From Jackrogersella multiformis (Eukaryota; Ascomycota; Sordariomycetes; Xylariales; Hypoxylaceae): a stretch of 64,000 nucleotides of DNA. A program made the position numbers and the translations under genes. The notes below the pieces were generated by a model, which was not told the origin of the DNA, did no database searches, and was given only the letters and a program-made list of their open reading frames with translations. Position 1 is the first letter of the stretch; every line of letters starts with the position of its first letter. Shown here in pieces: positions 24,869 through 35,861 of the stretch. The DNA lies in contig CADCXD010000002.1 in the NCBI GenBank assembly GCA_902806575.1, positions 1,922,001 through 1,986,000 on the forward strand, written 5' to 3'.

Positions 24869-25184
24869 GATGGTAGAAAGTGATGAGTAGGTACCCCGGA
24901 GGTTGTAAATTATGGTGTAGGTAAGGGCTGTGGGACTAATATCATGGGTGTGGACTTTTCATTTTACTTGGACTTGTATTAAATATGATAACGCTGCAAT
25001 GATATCGGGTTACTGTTGTGTAGTATTTAGGCTTTCTTCTCTGTATAATTGGACTGGATATCAACATTGCTCTTACACTAAACGAACTCGTGAAATTTGA
25101 GAGGAAACTGAGAAAGATGTATCTGGGTACCTATTTTGATTGTGTAATCAAATAAATTAAGTATGTGGCGGTGCTATTTTATAG

Positions 25185-25231
25185 TGGCAGTGTGACAGTG
25201 TGGCAGTGTGACAGTGTGGCAGTGTGGCTGG
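25185..25231 (+). repeat. 16-bp minisatellite, about three units
   Basis: TGGCAGTGTGACAGTG occurs at 25185 and 25201, followed by a partial third unit. Internally it is a doubled TGNCAGTG 8-mer. Confidence 0.8.
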
Positions 25232-25475
25232 AGCTCAATGGGACTAGAGTAAAGCTTCTTAGTGGCTCGAGCTTAGGCCTTCCTCTCTACACAAGTAGGC
25301 TAGGTACCTACAGGGAGCTTCGTAACTCTGGCAGCCTACCTATTTCGTAAACCTCACCACCATCCATCCTCGGCCGCTCTTAAACTTCACCTTACCTCTC
25401 AACCCACCTTTCAAAACAGCCTCTTCCGGATACCTTCGTTCTTATTATTTCTGAATTGTTTCTGCAACTTCAATT

Positions 25476-26542
25476 ATGGCGTCAGGATACGACAGAGCTC
25501 TTTCTGGTACGTATTTCTTCCCCGCTGCTAATATTCGCAACGGTGAACCAGCCCAGCTAATTAACTATGCCTTCCTGCAGTATTCAGGTTCGTCTTAAGC
25601 GCAGGCGCGCATCGGTTTATAACCTCCTAACGGGTCTCTAGTCCGGACGGACACGTGTTCCAAGTCGAATATGCAGGCGAAGCCGTCAAGCGAGGTACAT
25701 ATTCAAACGTGATGGGTGTCGGCTGCTCGAATCGTCTGGGTCGTCTAACGTCGTGCTAGGAACCTGCGCCGTCGGCGTGAAGGGCGCGGATATCGTCGTC
25801 CTCGGCTGCGAGAAGAGGTCGGCGATGAAGCTGCAGGATACCCGTATCACCCCTTCCAAGATCGGCCTCATCGACACCCACGTCTGCCTGGCCTTCGCCG
25901 GTCTGAACGCCGACGCCCGAATCCTCGTGGACAAGGCGCGGCTGGAGGCGCAATCGCACCGCCTGACGGTCGAAGATCCTGTGTCCATCGAGTATATCAC
26001 AAAATACGTCGCCGGCGTGCAGCAGCGATACACGCAGAGCGGCGGCGTTCGACCTTTCGGCATCAGCACCATGATCGTGGGATTCGACAAGAATAGCACG
26101 GTGCCTAGGCTCTACCAGACCGAGCCGAGCGGTATCTACTCCGCGTGGTATGTTTTCCCCCACGGATCCTGTCGCGGCAGCTAGGGTTTTTGCGCATGCT
26201 AATACGTCGCGCAGGAAGGCAAACGCCATCGGCCGTTCCAGCAAGACCGTCCGCGAGTTCCTGGAGCGCAACTACAAGGAGGAGATGGACCGCGAGACGA
26301 CTATCCGGCTAGCCATCAAGTCGCTTCTGGAGGTCGTGCAGACGGGCGCGAAGAACATCGAGATCGCCATCATGGCTCCCGGCAAGACTCTGGAGATGCT
26401 GCCGGTGGAAGACATCGAAGGTTACGTCAAGAACATCGAGCAGGAGAAGCAGGAGGAGGCAGCCAAGAAGAAGACCGGCCGGACGCCGGGAACCGGCAGC
26501 GCTGCCATCTTGACTAGGGAGCGAGAAGGCGGTAGCGATTAG
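25476..26542 (+). CDS. PRE6: 20S proteasome subunit alpha-4 (PRE6/PSMA7-type), five exons, 268 aa
   Basis: Exons 25476-25506, 25581-25587, 25642-25694, 25760-26147 and 26215-26542 (807 nt in frame). The protein starts MASGYDRALSVFSPDGHVFQ, the alpha-type signature of proteasome subunits, and continues VEYAGEAVKRGTCAVGVKG. The blocks AKLQD-like MKLQDTRI, ADARILVDKARLEAQSHRLT, YITKYVAGVQQRYTQSGG, RPFGIS and KANAIGRSSKTVREFLE match alpha-4 (yeast Pre6, human PSMA7). It forms part of the outer heptameric ring of the 20S core, in nucleus and cytosol. Alpha subunits have no protease activity. The C-terminus is Glu/Lys-rich as in the family. Exon 2 is only 7 nt (TATTCAG) and supplies V-F-S across two split codons. 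Without it the conserved VFSPDGH cannot be made. Convergent with the CHY gene, 281 bp apart. Confidence 0.95.
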
Positions 26543-26823
26543 GGATGAGACGGAAACGGAGTTCACGGGCCTCTAGAGGGGATTCGTAGAGGATATCATA
26601 ACGTAGCAAACTTGTACACTACCCGTCCGCAAGCATGCATGGTTTTTGGTTTCTTAGTCGTTGTCATTTTGGTTTCCCCTTAGTCTAAATGTGTGAATGG
26701 TATCATGTGAAATGCATCGCTCCCGCAACCCAGAATCATCTAGCCCTTATTGCCCGTCTTCCCGTCTTCTTTCTGTTTTGCCATCCTCATTCTATTTTTC
26801 CATCCGGACCTAGCCGGCTCCTG

Positions 26824-27320
26824 TTAACCCAGCTTGTTGGCGTCGGCTTGGATATCGAAGATGGACCTGTTCTGGTCCCCCTTTACCCGGTCGTCCTTCA
26901 GCATGCGGTTATCCATCCGCGCATCCTCGCCTTCGACGGTCAAGGCGGGCTTGGGTATGACGGCGTCGATGACGAAATGGTTATCGCAGTGGGGGCAGTA
27001 TTCGTCGGCCTCTTCGAACTCTTGGGCGTCTTTGCGGAAGCACTTCTTACACTTCTTGCAGGCGAAGGTCATCTCTAAAGCCTGCAGGAGCTCGTGCGAC
27101 TCCTGCTCGTGGTGGCATTCCGCGCAGTCGAACCATTTTTTACCTAAGCGGAGAGTATGAGAAATATGGCGTCATGCAGATATGTGTAGGGGGGGTTGTC
27201 TCTGGGGACGTACAGCATGGCGAGCGGATCGCGACTTGGGCATTTAGTACGTGCTTGCTACACGATGGTCAGTCAACACGGAATTGGGATTTGGGTTTTG
27301 GGAATATAGACTTACCACAT
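26824..27320 (-). CDS. CHY zinc-finger protein, Hot13-like (three exons, 122 aa)
   Basis: Minus-strand exons 27316-27320 (ATGTG only), 27214-27257 and 26824-27143. Introns of 58 bp (GTAAGT, GTAG) and 70 bp (GTACGT, TTAG). The joined protein begins MCKHVLNAQVAIRSPCCKKW and continues FDCAECHHEQESH, the CHY zinc-finger pattern (C2, H4, C16, C17, C23, C26, H27/H28, H33). A second metal site follows (C45, C48, C51, C66, H68/C69). In yeast, Hot13 helps the mitochondrial intermembrane-space import/oxidation relay (Mia40/Tim) and binds zinc; the same role is inferred here. The acidic tail (about 80-122) is unremarkable. The start is the only ATG in frame with exon 2; an upstream TGA closes the frame. 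Confidence 0.85.
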
Positions 27321-29276
27321 ATCGACGATCGGTGTGATGATGCAGTATGTATATCAACAGATATTCCAAGCCTCGGTCGGGTAGATTTGCCTGTTCAGCT
27401 TTGTCCGATGTCACTGTAACTGTCACTGTCACTGCCGACTGTTATAAGAGAAGAAAGTTTTGTTGAATGCCTTCTATTTCTCCTTATCCTACCTATGGTG
27501 GAGTACGTGTGGAGTAATTGATTACCTTATGCGGGGTACTTAATCCCGATAGGCCCTTGCAACCCCTGTAAATCTAACGCACAGGTGTAATACCGGGTGC
27601 CGATTCGTACTATAGGAACATTGAATCGGGGTTTGGATTCATACTTCTACATAGGTAGTAACATTAATAATTATCTACCTCGTAGGTTAGGTAATAGATA
27701 TAACAAAATCATCTAAAGACCCTTGAAATGTCCGAATATTATATGATAGATACCGAGCCCTGGTACCTATATAGCCAGGCCATTCAGAGCAGTGATAAAT
27801 AGTGTGATGAACAATGTGATGAATATACTAAAGAGGGCGAACTCGCTGATTTAGGCCGCTGTCGGATACGAAATACCATCGGCTATGTTCGTCTTTGCGT
27901 CTCGATATTGAATTCAGATTTATAGAACAATTACAACGGGACGGAAGCTTCTTAACTTTTTGAGACGTCGGTAATGATTTGGTTGATTCCCTCATCTCTT
28001 TTGAACTTGTTTAATCATGTAGAACCGCTTTCGCCAGCTCGATACTCTTATACTCTTATCGGATATGGTCGCGAGCATTGAAGATATAATGCTGATTCTC
28101 CAAACCTGAACGGTAGCCCAAGATCCGGAAGCATTGCTTACCTACAGGTAGGTACCGTCTGGGTGGCATCCAGCGTTTGCAGCTCGGCCTACGCACGGTT
28201 CGCGAACGATTAGAAGGCAGATCGAAACACCGAAACACCGATATGTCGTGTAGATCAAGGGCCGAGAACCAACATATAGGTAGTTACACCGGCGCTTCGG
28301 CTAGGCAACCAATGTCCCCCGCGGGAGGTGCTGCCTGACGAGCTTGGAGCGTTCTCGCCAACCACCTCGCTGTCCCGGTCCGCGACCGCGGACACGAGCA
28401 TCGAGACCCCTCATAACACGAGATTGTGAGCTATGACAGCCGTCTGCTGTATCACGCGTCGAAATTCGTAGGCCTCGAGATCGGTCCGGTATGTGGTGTG
28501 TTCGCGTCTCCGAGATCTGGCTACCTGCATGATCAGGTTAGGAAAGGCTCATTAATCTCCTTCTCCTTCTGCCTCGAGATGGGCGGCAGGTTACGTCGGA
28601 CCAAAGACGTGGCGTCCTGCGTGAACCGAAATCGGGTGGGCTAGATCGCCAATAGGATAGCAATTCGACGTTGTCCAGACGTGCATATGCCGGCACGCGA
28701 GGCTTATGCGGTGTGAGGAACCGGCGCAGGCTGTTTGCAGGGCCTCGTCGAGAGTTGTCGTCGCGGTGGTTGGCTGTCGATTTCACCTTCGCTCACCTCT
28801 GCCGAGGAGAGGGCAGGCGGTGCCGGTCTCTTATCACGAGCGTATGGGTTTGCAGTACCCCGAAAGGCTCCCGGGATGCTGCAGGCTGCTATACGGTAAG
28901 GGTAGCTCGGAGAGGTAAGACGCCTAATCTTGACGCCCGGCGGAAGAGGCTCCGACGTGTCGACAGGATGGATAAAAGCTCGAGCGCGGACGCCCGCGGG
29001 TCGACGGTATGGGCTAGGCTCGGCGACTTCTCGATACGCACGTATGTCTCGGGAAGGCGAAACAGGCCAGCCAGCATAACGTCGCATCCCACAGGGTAAT
29101 ATCGAACCCGGTTTCGTACCTCGCGACAAACGCGGAGGTCTGTCTCGCTAAATATATTGATGATATCGACCCTATATTCGTAGAACTCAAGCTAGGACGC
29201 TAATCCGAACTCCTCGGCACCTCCTCGGCACCTCGACAAGACAACCTCGACAAGGCAACCTCGAAAGGCTAGAAAC
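27321..29276. other. Intergenic, no supported gene
   Basis: Overlapping 140-aa frames at 28.67-29.13 kb on opposite strands show no family features. A short direct repetition (CTCCTCGGCAC, then CTCGACAAGACAAC-type units) at about 29208-29262 lies in the presumed 5' leader of the next gene. Confidence 0.45.
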
Positions 29277-29989
29277 ATGGCAGATCAGCAGGCCGGGGAC
29301 GTCTCGATCCGTACGCAGACGATCGTGTGGCCCGCCTCGACGTTTGTCACGACCTGGACTCTAGGAGACGGTGGCTCTAGCTCGACGGAACCGCCCGCGA
29401 CGGTCGTTCCGGCGCCGAACTCGAGCTCGGCGGGGAGCCAGAACGTCGGCCCTATCCTCAGCGGCGTCGTCGTCCTGTTGGTGTTAGTACTCGTTATATG
29501 GTTCTGCTGCCGGCGAAGTGAGTCAGCTTTCGTCTCCTTCCGTATCGTCGTGAGCAGCTCTGACTGCCGCCTGTTTATCTAGATCGTCCCGGCGGTCGCG
29601 GTTCGAGGCGTTCGAGCCGGCAGCGCGGATCGAGCTACGCAAGTAAAGGCGGCTCCGGCGGTTCGTCTTCGTCGAATAGCTCATCTCGTAACGACCCGAG
29701 CGTCGGATCGGCGGAGAGCGAGGCGGCTGAGGACCGATGGGACCACCAGGAACAGATGCCTGAGCGACCGATGCCGCCGATGCCGGCGCACGTCGCGGGA
29801 GGGTGGCCGGGACCACATCACGATCCGGGAATGGGGCCAGGACCGCCGCCGCCGGGCCCCGGCATGGATTTTCATCCTGGTCGGGGCGGGCCTCCGCCCA
29901 TGATGGGACGAGGAGGACCGCTGATTCTAGGTAGGGGAGGACCCCCAATGATGATAGGTCGCGGCGGTCCTCCACCTGGAATCATGTAA
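29277..29989 (+). CDS. Single-pass membrane protein with Gly/Pro/Met-rich tail (two exons, 215 aa)
   Basis: Exons 29277-29517 and 29583-29989. The 65-bp intron has donor GTGAGT and acceptor CTAG, and joins codon 81 (A|AT) in frame. Layout: a Ser/Thr/Pro-rich N-terminal part (1-57) without a classical signal peptide, one hydrophobic helix at about 58-77 (VGPILSGVVVLLVLVLVIWF) followed by CCRR (a stop-transfer end), then a Ser/Gly/Arg segment (82-140). The last 70 residues are repeats of PPMM-GRGGP type. This arrangement is common in fungal plasma-membrane/cell-wall sensor-like proteins with one helix, but no specific family is recognised. Topology (N-terminus outside) is inferred from the basic residues after the helix. 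Confidence 0.75.
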
Positions 29990-30296
29990 CAGCCTGATGA
30001 ACTGCAGCTTTCTCTCGGGAAAGGGGGTTCTATCTAGACCGTCACGAAGACTGAAACAATCATTGCTTTGATTGCGGCAGAAGAATACGGCTGGAGAAAG
30101 CGAGGTTTTCTACAAAGACATTAAAGAGCGCCAGCGTCCTCTGTCGCCTTGGATCTCTTAACTCGGTGCCCTTGTACGTCGAGACGTCATCCGGGAGAAC
30201 ATAACGCCCTAGGGAACAGTTTCATGGCGCGAAAGAACCCTAGATATTAGATGAGGGTTAAGACATAATGACAATGGTCTCGGGTATCGTAGCGGT

Positions 30297-31241
30297 CTAT
30301 GATGGCATAAAGCCTTCGAAGAGCCTGACGCATAGAACGGCAGCGACGGCAGCCATACCTCCCATGATGACCATCCGCATTCCTTCCCACAAACCCTGCT
30401 TGATTCTCTCCCGCCTAGCTGCGTGTTTTCTCGCGCCTTCCTGCTGCCAATTATCTTCCACGAGCTCGGGGTGGAGTAGATAGTCCTTCACAAATCTGAA
30501 GACAAACAACGCCAGGACGCAGACGACGAAGCTCCATCGCAAGCCGTCGTCTACGCTGGCGACGAAGAAGTAAGGGAGCAGCGGTAGCAAGCCGCCGAGC
30601 AGGTAACCGAAAGATACCGACAACCCGACAATCGCCGGCGGGAATTCCCTAGCCCTACCCATCAGGCTGCCGTCGGCCGAGCTTGTGCTGCATAACAGCC
30701 GCCGCGAGATAGCAGGGTGGGAGCTGATATGAGACCTCACGCCTCGAAGGAGGTCCGGGGGGAGGTCCATCGGAGCGAGATATCTCTGGACGCTGTCTTG
30801 CTCGGCTTCTTCTAACTTCTCGTCGCGGTCGAGGTTATCCGTCTCCGAGGCTCTCTCTCCTCTAGCCGCGAGGTATCCGCTGATGCCCATGCTGATACAT
30901 CCTGCGCAGATCTCGGCTGTTCCGGCGTAGATGACCGTCTTGGTCTGGCCGAGGGATGACAACCCCGCCGTCAGCGCGAACGGTACGGTGAGGCCGTCGG
31001 CGAAGCCTAGGGTGAAGTGGGATAGGAATTGAGAAAGACGAGACAGAGTCGCGCCCCGTCGGTGGTCCGCCTGGCAGATATCGAAGCCGGAATCGTCGCT
31101 AGTTCTCCTAGCGTTCATCGGGATGTCGATAAGATTACTCGGACTTGTGGGCAGGGTAGAATAAGCCGACAGATTATCTTGCACCTGTTCATCTCGGCGG
31201 CTTGGTCGAACGAAGAACGCTCGAATATTCTCGAGCAGCAT
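30297..31241 (-). CDS. CCC1: Ccc1/VIT1-family vacuolar Fe2+/Mn2+ transporter (314 aa)
   Basis: A single uninterrupted frame. Residues 82-98 read DGLTVPFALTAGLSSLG, the family hallmark in the first membrane helix, whose Asp lines the metal path. Then come a second helix with ISMGISGYLAA, an acidic hydrophilic segment (about 128-160, ERASETDNLDRDEKLEEAEQD) where VIT1-type proteins bind metal on the cytosolic side, and three more helices (about 203-226 with GYLLGGLLPLLPYF, 234-250, 289-306). Five helices and about 310 residues match the family. Ccc1 moves cytosolic iron and manganese into the vacuole for storage and detoxification. A CCAAT box (ATTGG on the plus strand at 31589) lies about 350 bp upstream; in other fungi CCC1 genes are controlled by HapX with the CCAAT-binding complex, which is only inferred here. 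Confidence 0.93.
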   Translation of the reverse strand: MLLENIRAFFVRPSRRDEQVQDNLSAYSTLPTSPSNLIDIPMNARRTSDDSGFDICQADHRRGATLSRLSQFLSHFTLGFADGLTVPFALTAGLSSLGQTKTVIYAGTAEICAGCISMGISGYLAARGERASETDNLDRDEKLEEAEQDSVQRYLAPMDLPPDLLRGVRSHISSHPAISRRLLCSTSSADGSLMGRAREFPPAIVGLSVSFGYLLGGLLPLLPYFFVASVDDGLRWSFVVCVLALFVFRFVKDYLLHPELVEDNWQQEGARKHAARRERIKQGLWEGMRMVIMGGMAAVAAVLCVRLFEGFMPS

Positions 31242-31383
31242 TGTCTATTGAAGTGAATTATAAGCGATAGTAAATAAAAAGAGTGCTAGCTACTTGAATG
31301 ATACTGAATGCCGTAGCTGTTCGGCGTTAAGGATATAAAGTAAGGAATAGTGTGTATAAGTGGTTCTGTCAATCCATCGTGTC

Positions 31384-31440
31384 CTTCAAGGTGTACTTCA
31401 AGGTGTACTTCAAGGTGTACTTCAAGGTGTGCTTCAAGAT
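31384..31440 (+). repeat. 12-bp minisatellite, about 4.7 units
   Basis: CTTCAAGGTGTA repeats from 31384 at 12-bp steps. The fourth unit has G for the last A, and the fifth is partial. Confidence 0.85.
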
Positions 31441-31949
31441 AACAAGGTCCACTCAGCTAGAATGGAGTAACGCGTGAAATCTTGGTTGATTATTGATATA
31501 AATCGCGCCTACCTAATCGGAACTCGTCTCTTCATGGTATGACTTCCAAGGTTATGACTTATGAGTTCGTAATTTCTCCGCATTGATGATTGGAACTTCC
31601 CGATACGTCTAACTTGGAAGAAAGTAAGGAGGTCATCTACACTAGTTCAACTCGTGGATTGACCCTCCTAAAAGAATCAAGAATCAAGATGATGCTCAGA
31701 TACCCAAATTGTAAACTGCAGTCAGTGAGATATGAGGCGTTGTAAGCTGCGCCTTGCTCGGTGGTGAAATCAATAAAGACAGGGGTTAATTAAGACAGGG
31801 GCTACCTGGAAAAGACAGGGTATACCTGGGAAAGACAGGGATACCTGGTTAAGATATGATTTAATACAGGGGTACCTGGCATCCTATCTCAACAAGCATT
31901 TTTCTAGTGTTGCTCTTCCGTTATGCCAATGCTTGGCCACTCGAACCTA

Positions 31950-31955
31950 CACGTG
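31950..31955. promoter_or_regulatory. CACGTG element, possible NUC-1/Pho4-type site
   Basis: The palindrome CACGTG lies 809 bp before the acid phosphatase start. Pho4-family bHLH factors (NUC-1 in Neurospora) bind this core to induce phosphatases under phosphate starvation. The distance is rather long, and a 6-mer may occur by chance. Confidence 0.25.
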
Positions 31956-32763
31956 CTCCACTCCCTGGCCGATCTATCGTTTGATTTCTACCTACCTAAT
32001 AGCAGTAATAGGAGGTACCTACCAAATACACAATCAATGACTCGTAATGATTGGACACTCGAGCAATATAGTTGATACCTTAGGTTGCAATTTGCATTGC
32101 ATTCGAGACCTCAATATCCATGTCTCTATAAGTTAAAACTCTTTTATACGAATATACGAATATACGAAATACGATGATGCCAATGACGGTCATTTTCCAG
32201 AGAGGAAACTCGAACGGGTCGACCGAATGCTGATCTTTCATTGCCGCTATATTTAGGGGCCTATATTTAGTGGAGATCGTCGACTTCCCACATGGATGGA
32301 TATTTACATAGTACCAGCACCACCTGGGTCCTGGGCAGCTTACATAGCATATACCCGGATCAGCTTATAGGCCCGCAGCGTCGGTTCTGGCCTGTTCGCG
32401 CGTCACCTTATCGACCACCTTCCCGAGTGGAACAAGTAGGAGAGATGGATGCGACCCTACCCCATGGCAAGAAACTTGTAGTCTCCATCCAGCGTGCCTC
32501 GCCTCCACCAATAGCTATAGCAAACTGCCTACATGTGCGTCGGCGGCAGGAGCCGTGTCGGTTTGATGAGGCTTCCTTTATGACGGAGATATTCGTATTA
32601 CGCCGATGGTGTCGCAGGGTCCCAATCATATGCGCTAACGAGCCGAGGTTATCTCGCGGCATAAAAGAATCTGTCGATTCTCGACTATCCGCTTGCTTGC
32701 TTGCCTGCCGGACCGTGCTTGTGCTGACGCGGTCGTCGTGAACTCGAGCAGCTCGTTTAAACC

Positions 32764-34403
32764 ATGCGGTCCTCTATCCTGCCGGCTTTGATCCTCGCGA
32801 TCGACGTCGCCGCCCAGGCGGAAAACGCGTACACGGCGACGGCGACGAGCGATGTCGAACAGGCCAGGGCCACGGCCAAGACCCTAAGCCCTACCAGCCA
32901 CGTCAAGGGGAAGGCTTTCGACCGACTCGCCATCGTATGGTTAGAGAACACAGACTACGACATGGCAATTGGTGATCGTAAGTCCCTTGGGTGTTCCAAT
33001 CCCGACCCTCCATTTCTTTCCGAAGCCGAGGTGCGAAGAATAAGAAAAACGAGAAGAGGGGGCTAAACGGTGCCGACAGCAAACCTGGCGTGGTTAGCCA
33101 AGAAAGGGGTGACGCTATCCAACTACCACGCCCTCACGCACCCGTCGCAGCCCAACTACATCGGGTCGATCAGCGGCGACTACCTCGGGATGCAGCACGA
33201 CGACTTCACGCAGGTTGTCAAGAACGTCTCCACCATCGTCGACCTGCTCGAAGACAAGGGCATCTCGTGGGGCGAGTACCAGGAGGACAGTATGTAATAT
33301 CGAGAGCTCTTTTTTACCCTCTTAACCTGTCTTGGGAGTCGAGCATTCCTAATTAGGCCGACCGGGGACTTGCTGCTCCCGAGACAAGCCTGGACCCTCC
33401 GAACCTTTACCCAAAGAAGTAACTGCTGACTCTGGTGGTTGCAGTGCCGTACAGCGGTTTCGAGGGCCTCGCCTACGTCAACCAGAAGAATGGTAAAAAC
33501 GACTACGTCCGAAAGCACAACCCGGCCGTCAGCTACGACGCGAATGCCGGCCATGCCGACCGTCTGGCCGTCATTAAGAATATGACCAGTACGTATTAGT
33601 TCCTCTTCCGCGGGGAAAGTCTGCCTCGAGAGTCTGTTCGGGCCCGGATAGGCACTCGGGACAGTTGCCCCGCTTCCCTACCTACTTACCTAGGTAGGCC
33701 AGGTAGGCACGAAATGACCCGAAGGTGGCTACTAACTCCGAATGATCCAGTGTTCCACAAAGACCTCGAGGCCGGGACCCTGCCGCAGTGGATGTTCATC
33801 ACGCCGAACATGACGAGCGACGGCCACGATTCCGACGTGACCACCGCCGGAACTTGGACTCGCTCGTTCCTGGAGCCCCTCCTCTCCGACGAGCGCTTCA
33901 TGAAGAACACCTTGGTCATCGTCACCTTCGACGAGAACGAGACCTACACCATCCAGAACCGGGTCCTCGCCATCCTGATCGGAGACGCCGTCCCCGCCAG
34001 CCTCGTCGGCACCTCGGACGACACCTATTACAACCACTACAGCGAGATCGCCACGGCCGAGGCCAACTGGGACCTGCACACCCTAGGGCGCTTCGACGTC
34101 GGGGCCAACGTGTTCAAGTTCGTGGCCGACAAGACCGGCGACAGAGTCAGGCCCTGGGCCGGCGGCGTCGCCCTCGCCGACATGTACTTCAACAGCTCCT
34201 ACGCCGGGCCCCTGAACGAGGAGGGCGGCAGCAAGCGGTACCCGGGGCCCAACCTAGCCGGCGCGGACGCCCTGCACAAGCGCACCGTGCTGCCTAGCAT
34301 CAAGAGGGCTTGGCGGGGGAGCCCCGCCCCGGTGTACTACACCTGCGGCGTCGAAGTCCCCGACGGGCGGCATCCTCCGAGGGGCTACGCCCCGAGCGAA
34401 TAG
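32764..34403 (+). CDS. Secreted acid phosphatase, phosphoesterase family (four exons, 406 aa)
   Basis: Exons 32764-32977, 33080-33289, 33445-33588 and 33751-34403. Introns of 102, 155 and 162 bp with GTAAGT, GTATGT and GTACGT donors and CAG acceptors; all joins are in phase 1 and keep the frame. Residues 1-17 are a signal peptide (MRSSILPALILAIDVAA). Family motifs (Pfam Phosphoesterase, PF04185, as in Aspergillus/Penicillium PhoA): VWLENTDYD (58-66), THPSQPNY (91-98), PNMTSDGHDSD (208-218), TFDENETY (248-255) and YNHYS (283-287). The enzyme frees phosphate from organic phosphomonoesters outside the cell or at the wall. The second intron shows no odd feature; the third contains CCTAGGTA motifs. 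Phosphate-starvation control is likely by family; one CACGTG lies upstream. Confidence 0.92.
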
Positions 34404-35861
34404 CGGGGTCCGCGTGATCCCTACCTCTTAGGCAGTAATACATAAATTCCAGACATGCCTTGCCTACCTAAGCATACTAGCTCAAGTTGACGCCTGTGAT
34501 TACCCTAATCTGATAGACATAATTCTTCTAAGCTGAGGGGTAAATATCCCCGTTTTTTCTGTAGCTGAATTGGTACCTGAAGTGATACCTCGAACTGTGG
34601 TGCTAGGGCTCGATAGGCGTCACGTGCACGGCCCTGTCTTCGCGGCGGACTCGTCGGATACCTCTTGTTCCCGGACTAAAGAAGAATTTCCGCCTTGTGA
34701 TACGTGGACGCTTCCGAAGACTTGGGTTCTGTTGAAAATACATAGGTACATGGCTAGAATCGGCACTTGGACGTTGAAACCACGACATCGCACGGAGATG
34801 GCACGAAGGATGCGAGGTAAAGTTCAGAAGCGATGCTTAATTCCAACGCATCGCAATATTTTCCGAGGGTCGCTAGGATGACCAACCCATTAAACTCCGA
34901 TCGTAACCTATTTGTGTATCCATTTTACTTCCAAGGTTTTTTGTTACACCTTTAGCCTATTTCCCTACTGATAATACAACTCGGCACGACGATGACGGCC
35001 GTAGAAGCGGGCGGCCCTGCAGCACGAAACATATACATCCCGGCACGCGAGCTCTGCTAAAGCTTAAGGCGTCAGAGCTACGGCGTACTCGACCAGGTAC
35101 CCTCTTACAGAACAAGGTGCGGGCTGCGAGATGAAATCAAACGTATTTAATTGCTGCTTCATAGCAATATGCCATAGCTCATCCTAAACCACGACCTCCC
35201 CCACCTCCTCGTAGCGAACATGAATTCGTTCGCGACCCGACACCGCGCCGCGAGAACGACGGTTCGTCATTCGTCGAAGTCCACAGCGCAATCTCCCGAC
35301 ACCCAACCGACCCTTCGTACCGATTCCGAAATTCCGCCGAGCCGAAGATGGTACCGGTGCGAAGGGTGGGCGATGGCAGAAGGGAATTATGCATTATATC
35401 CCTCGTCGCTCTCCCGTTCCGGTCGTACGTGCCGCGGCGCTCGCCGGCGGGACGAGAGCCGTAAGCCGCGATCGTCGGCGAAAATGAAATGCCGACTAGA
35501 CGTCATCCCTTTTTCCGTTCCAACCGTTATCGTATGCTCGGCAATGTCATTCAAAGCACAAAACTCCTCGATGCATGTTTCCTAGACTCCGTAACCAGAA
35601 GATGCATGCCGCGTACCGACGTAAAGTTGAGAGGTAAAACAAAACGCAAAACAGACGACGGGCGACGATACGTCTATGATATCGATCCGAGGGCCGCGTA
35701 GTGGATGGCGGACTGCCACCCCCCCGGCGGCCCTCTCCGTCGTGCTCCTAAAAATCCAAACCAGGCGGCGCGATGCGAAAATTGCTTCGGCCGCCCTAGG
35801 CTCCGACGAGACCGGACCGCTCCCGACGGGACGATGCCGCGTCGCGGACGAGCAAGCGCGT
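34404..35861. other. Intergenic, no supported gene
   Basis: Lies between two convergent genes. Frames of about 100-120 aa (34.57-34.88, 35.22-35.59 kb) lack recognisable content. A CACGTG at 34621 has no nearby start codon to serve. Confidence 0.45.

Larger units (their letters stand above)
24774..25475. promoter_or_regulatory. Intergenic region between the Zn2Cys6 gene and the proteasome gene
   Basis: Contains two short minisatellites (24816-24868, 13-bp unit; 25185-25231, 16-bp unit). A pyrimidine-rich stretch at about 25360-25470 leads to the proteasome start codon and is the likely core promoter/5' leader. Confidence 0.45.
31242..32763. promoter_or_regulatory. Divergent upstream region of the CCC1-like and acid phosphatase genes
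   Basis: Shared 5' region of two diverging genes. It holds a 12-bp minisatellite (31384-31440), irregular AAGACAGGG/ACCTGG repeats (31775-31880), a CACGTG at 31950-31955 and CCAAT/ATTGG at 31589, 31926 and 32049. A 149-codon frame at 32292-32741 has no recognisable content and is probably chance. Confidence 0.4.

Noticed and set aside
28671..29129. Overlapping 141-142 codon frames on opposite strands
   Set aside because: Neither has recognisable features; the mutual overlap suggests composition-driven open frames.
32292..32741. 149-codon frame just before the acid phosphatase
   Set aside because: No domain and no signal; lies in the expected promoter/leader.
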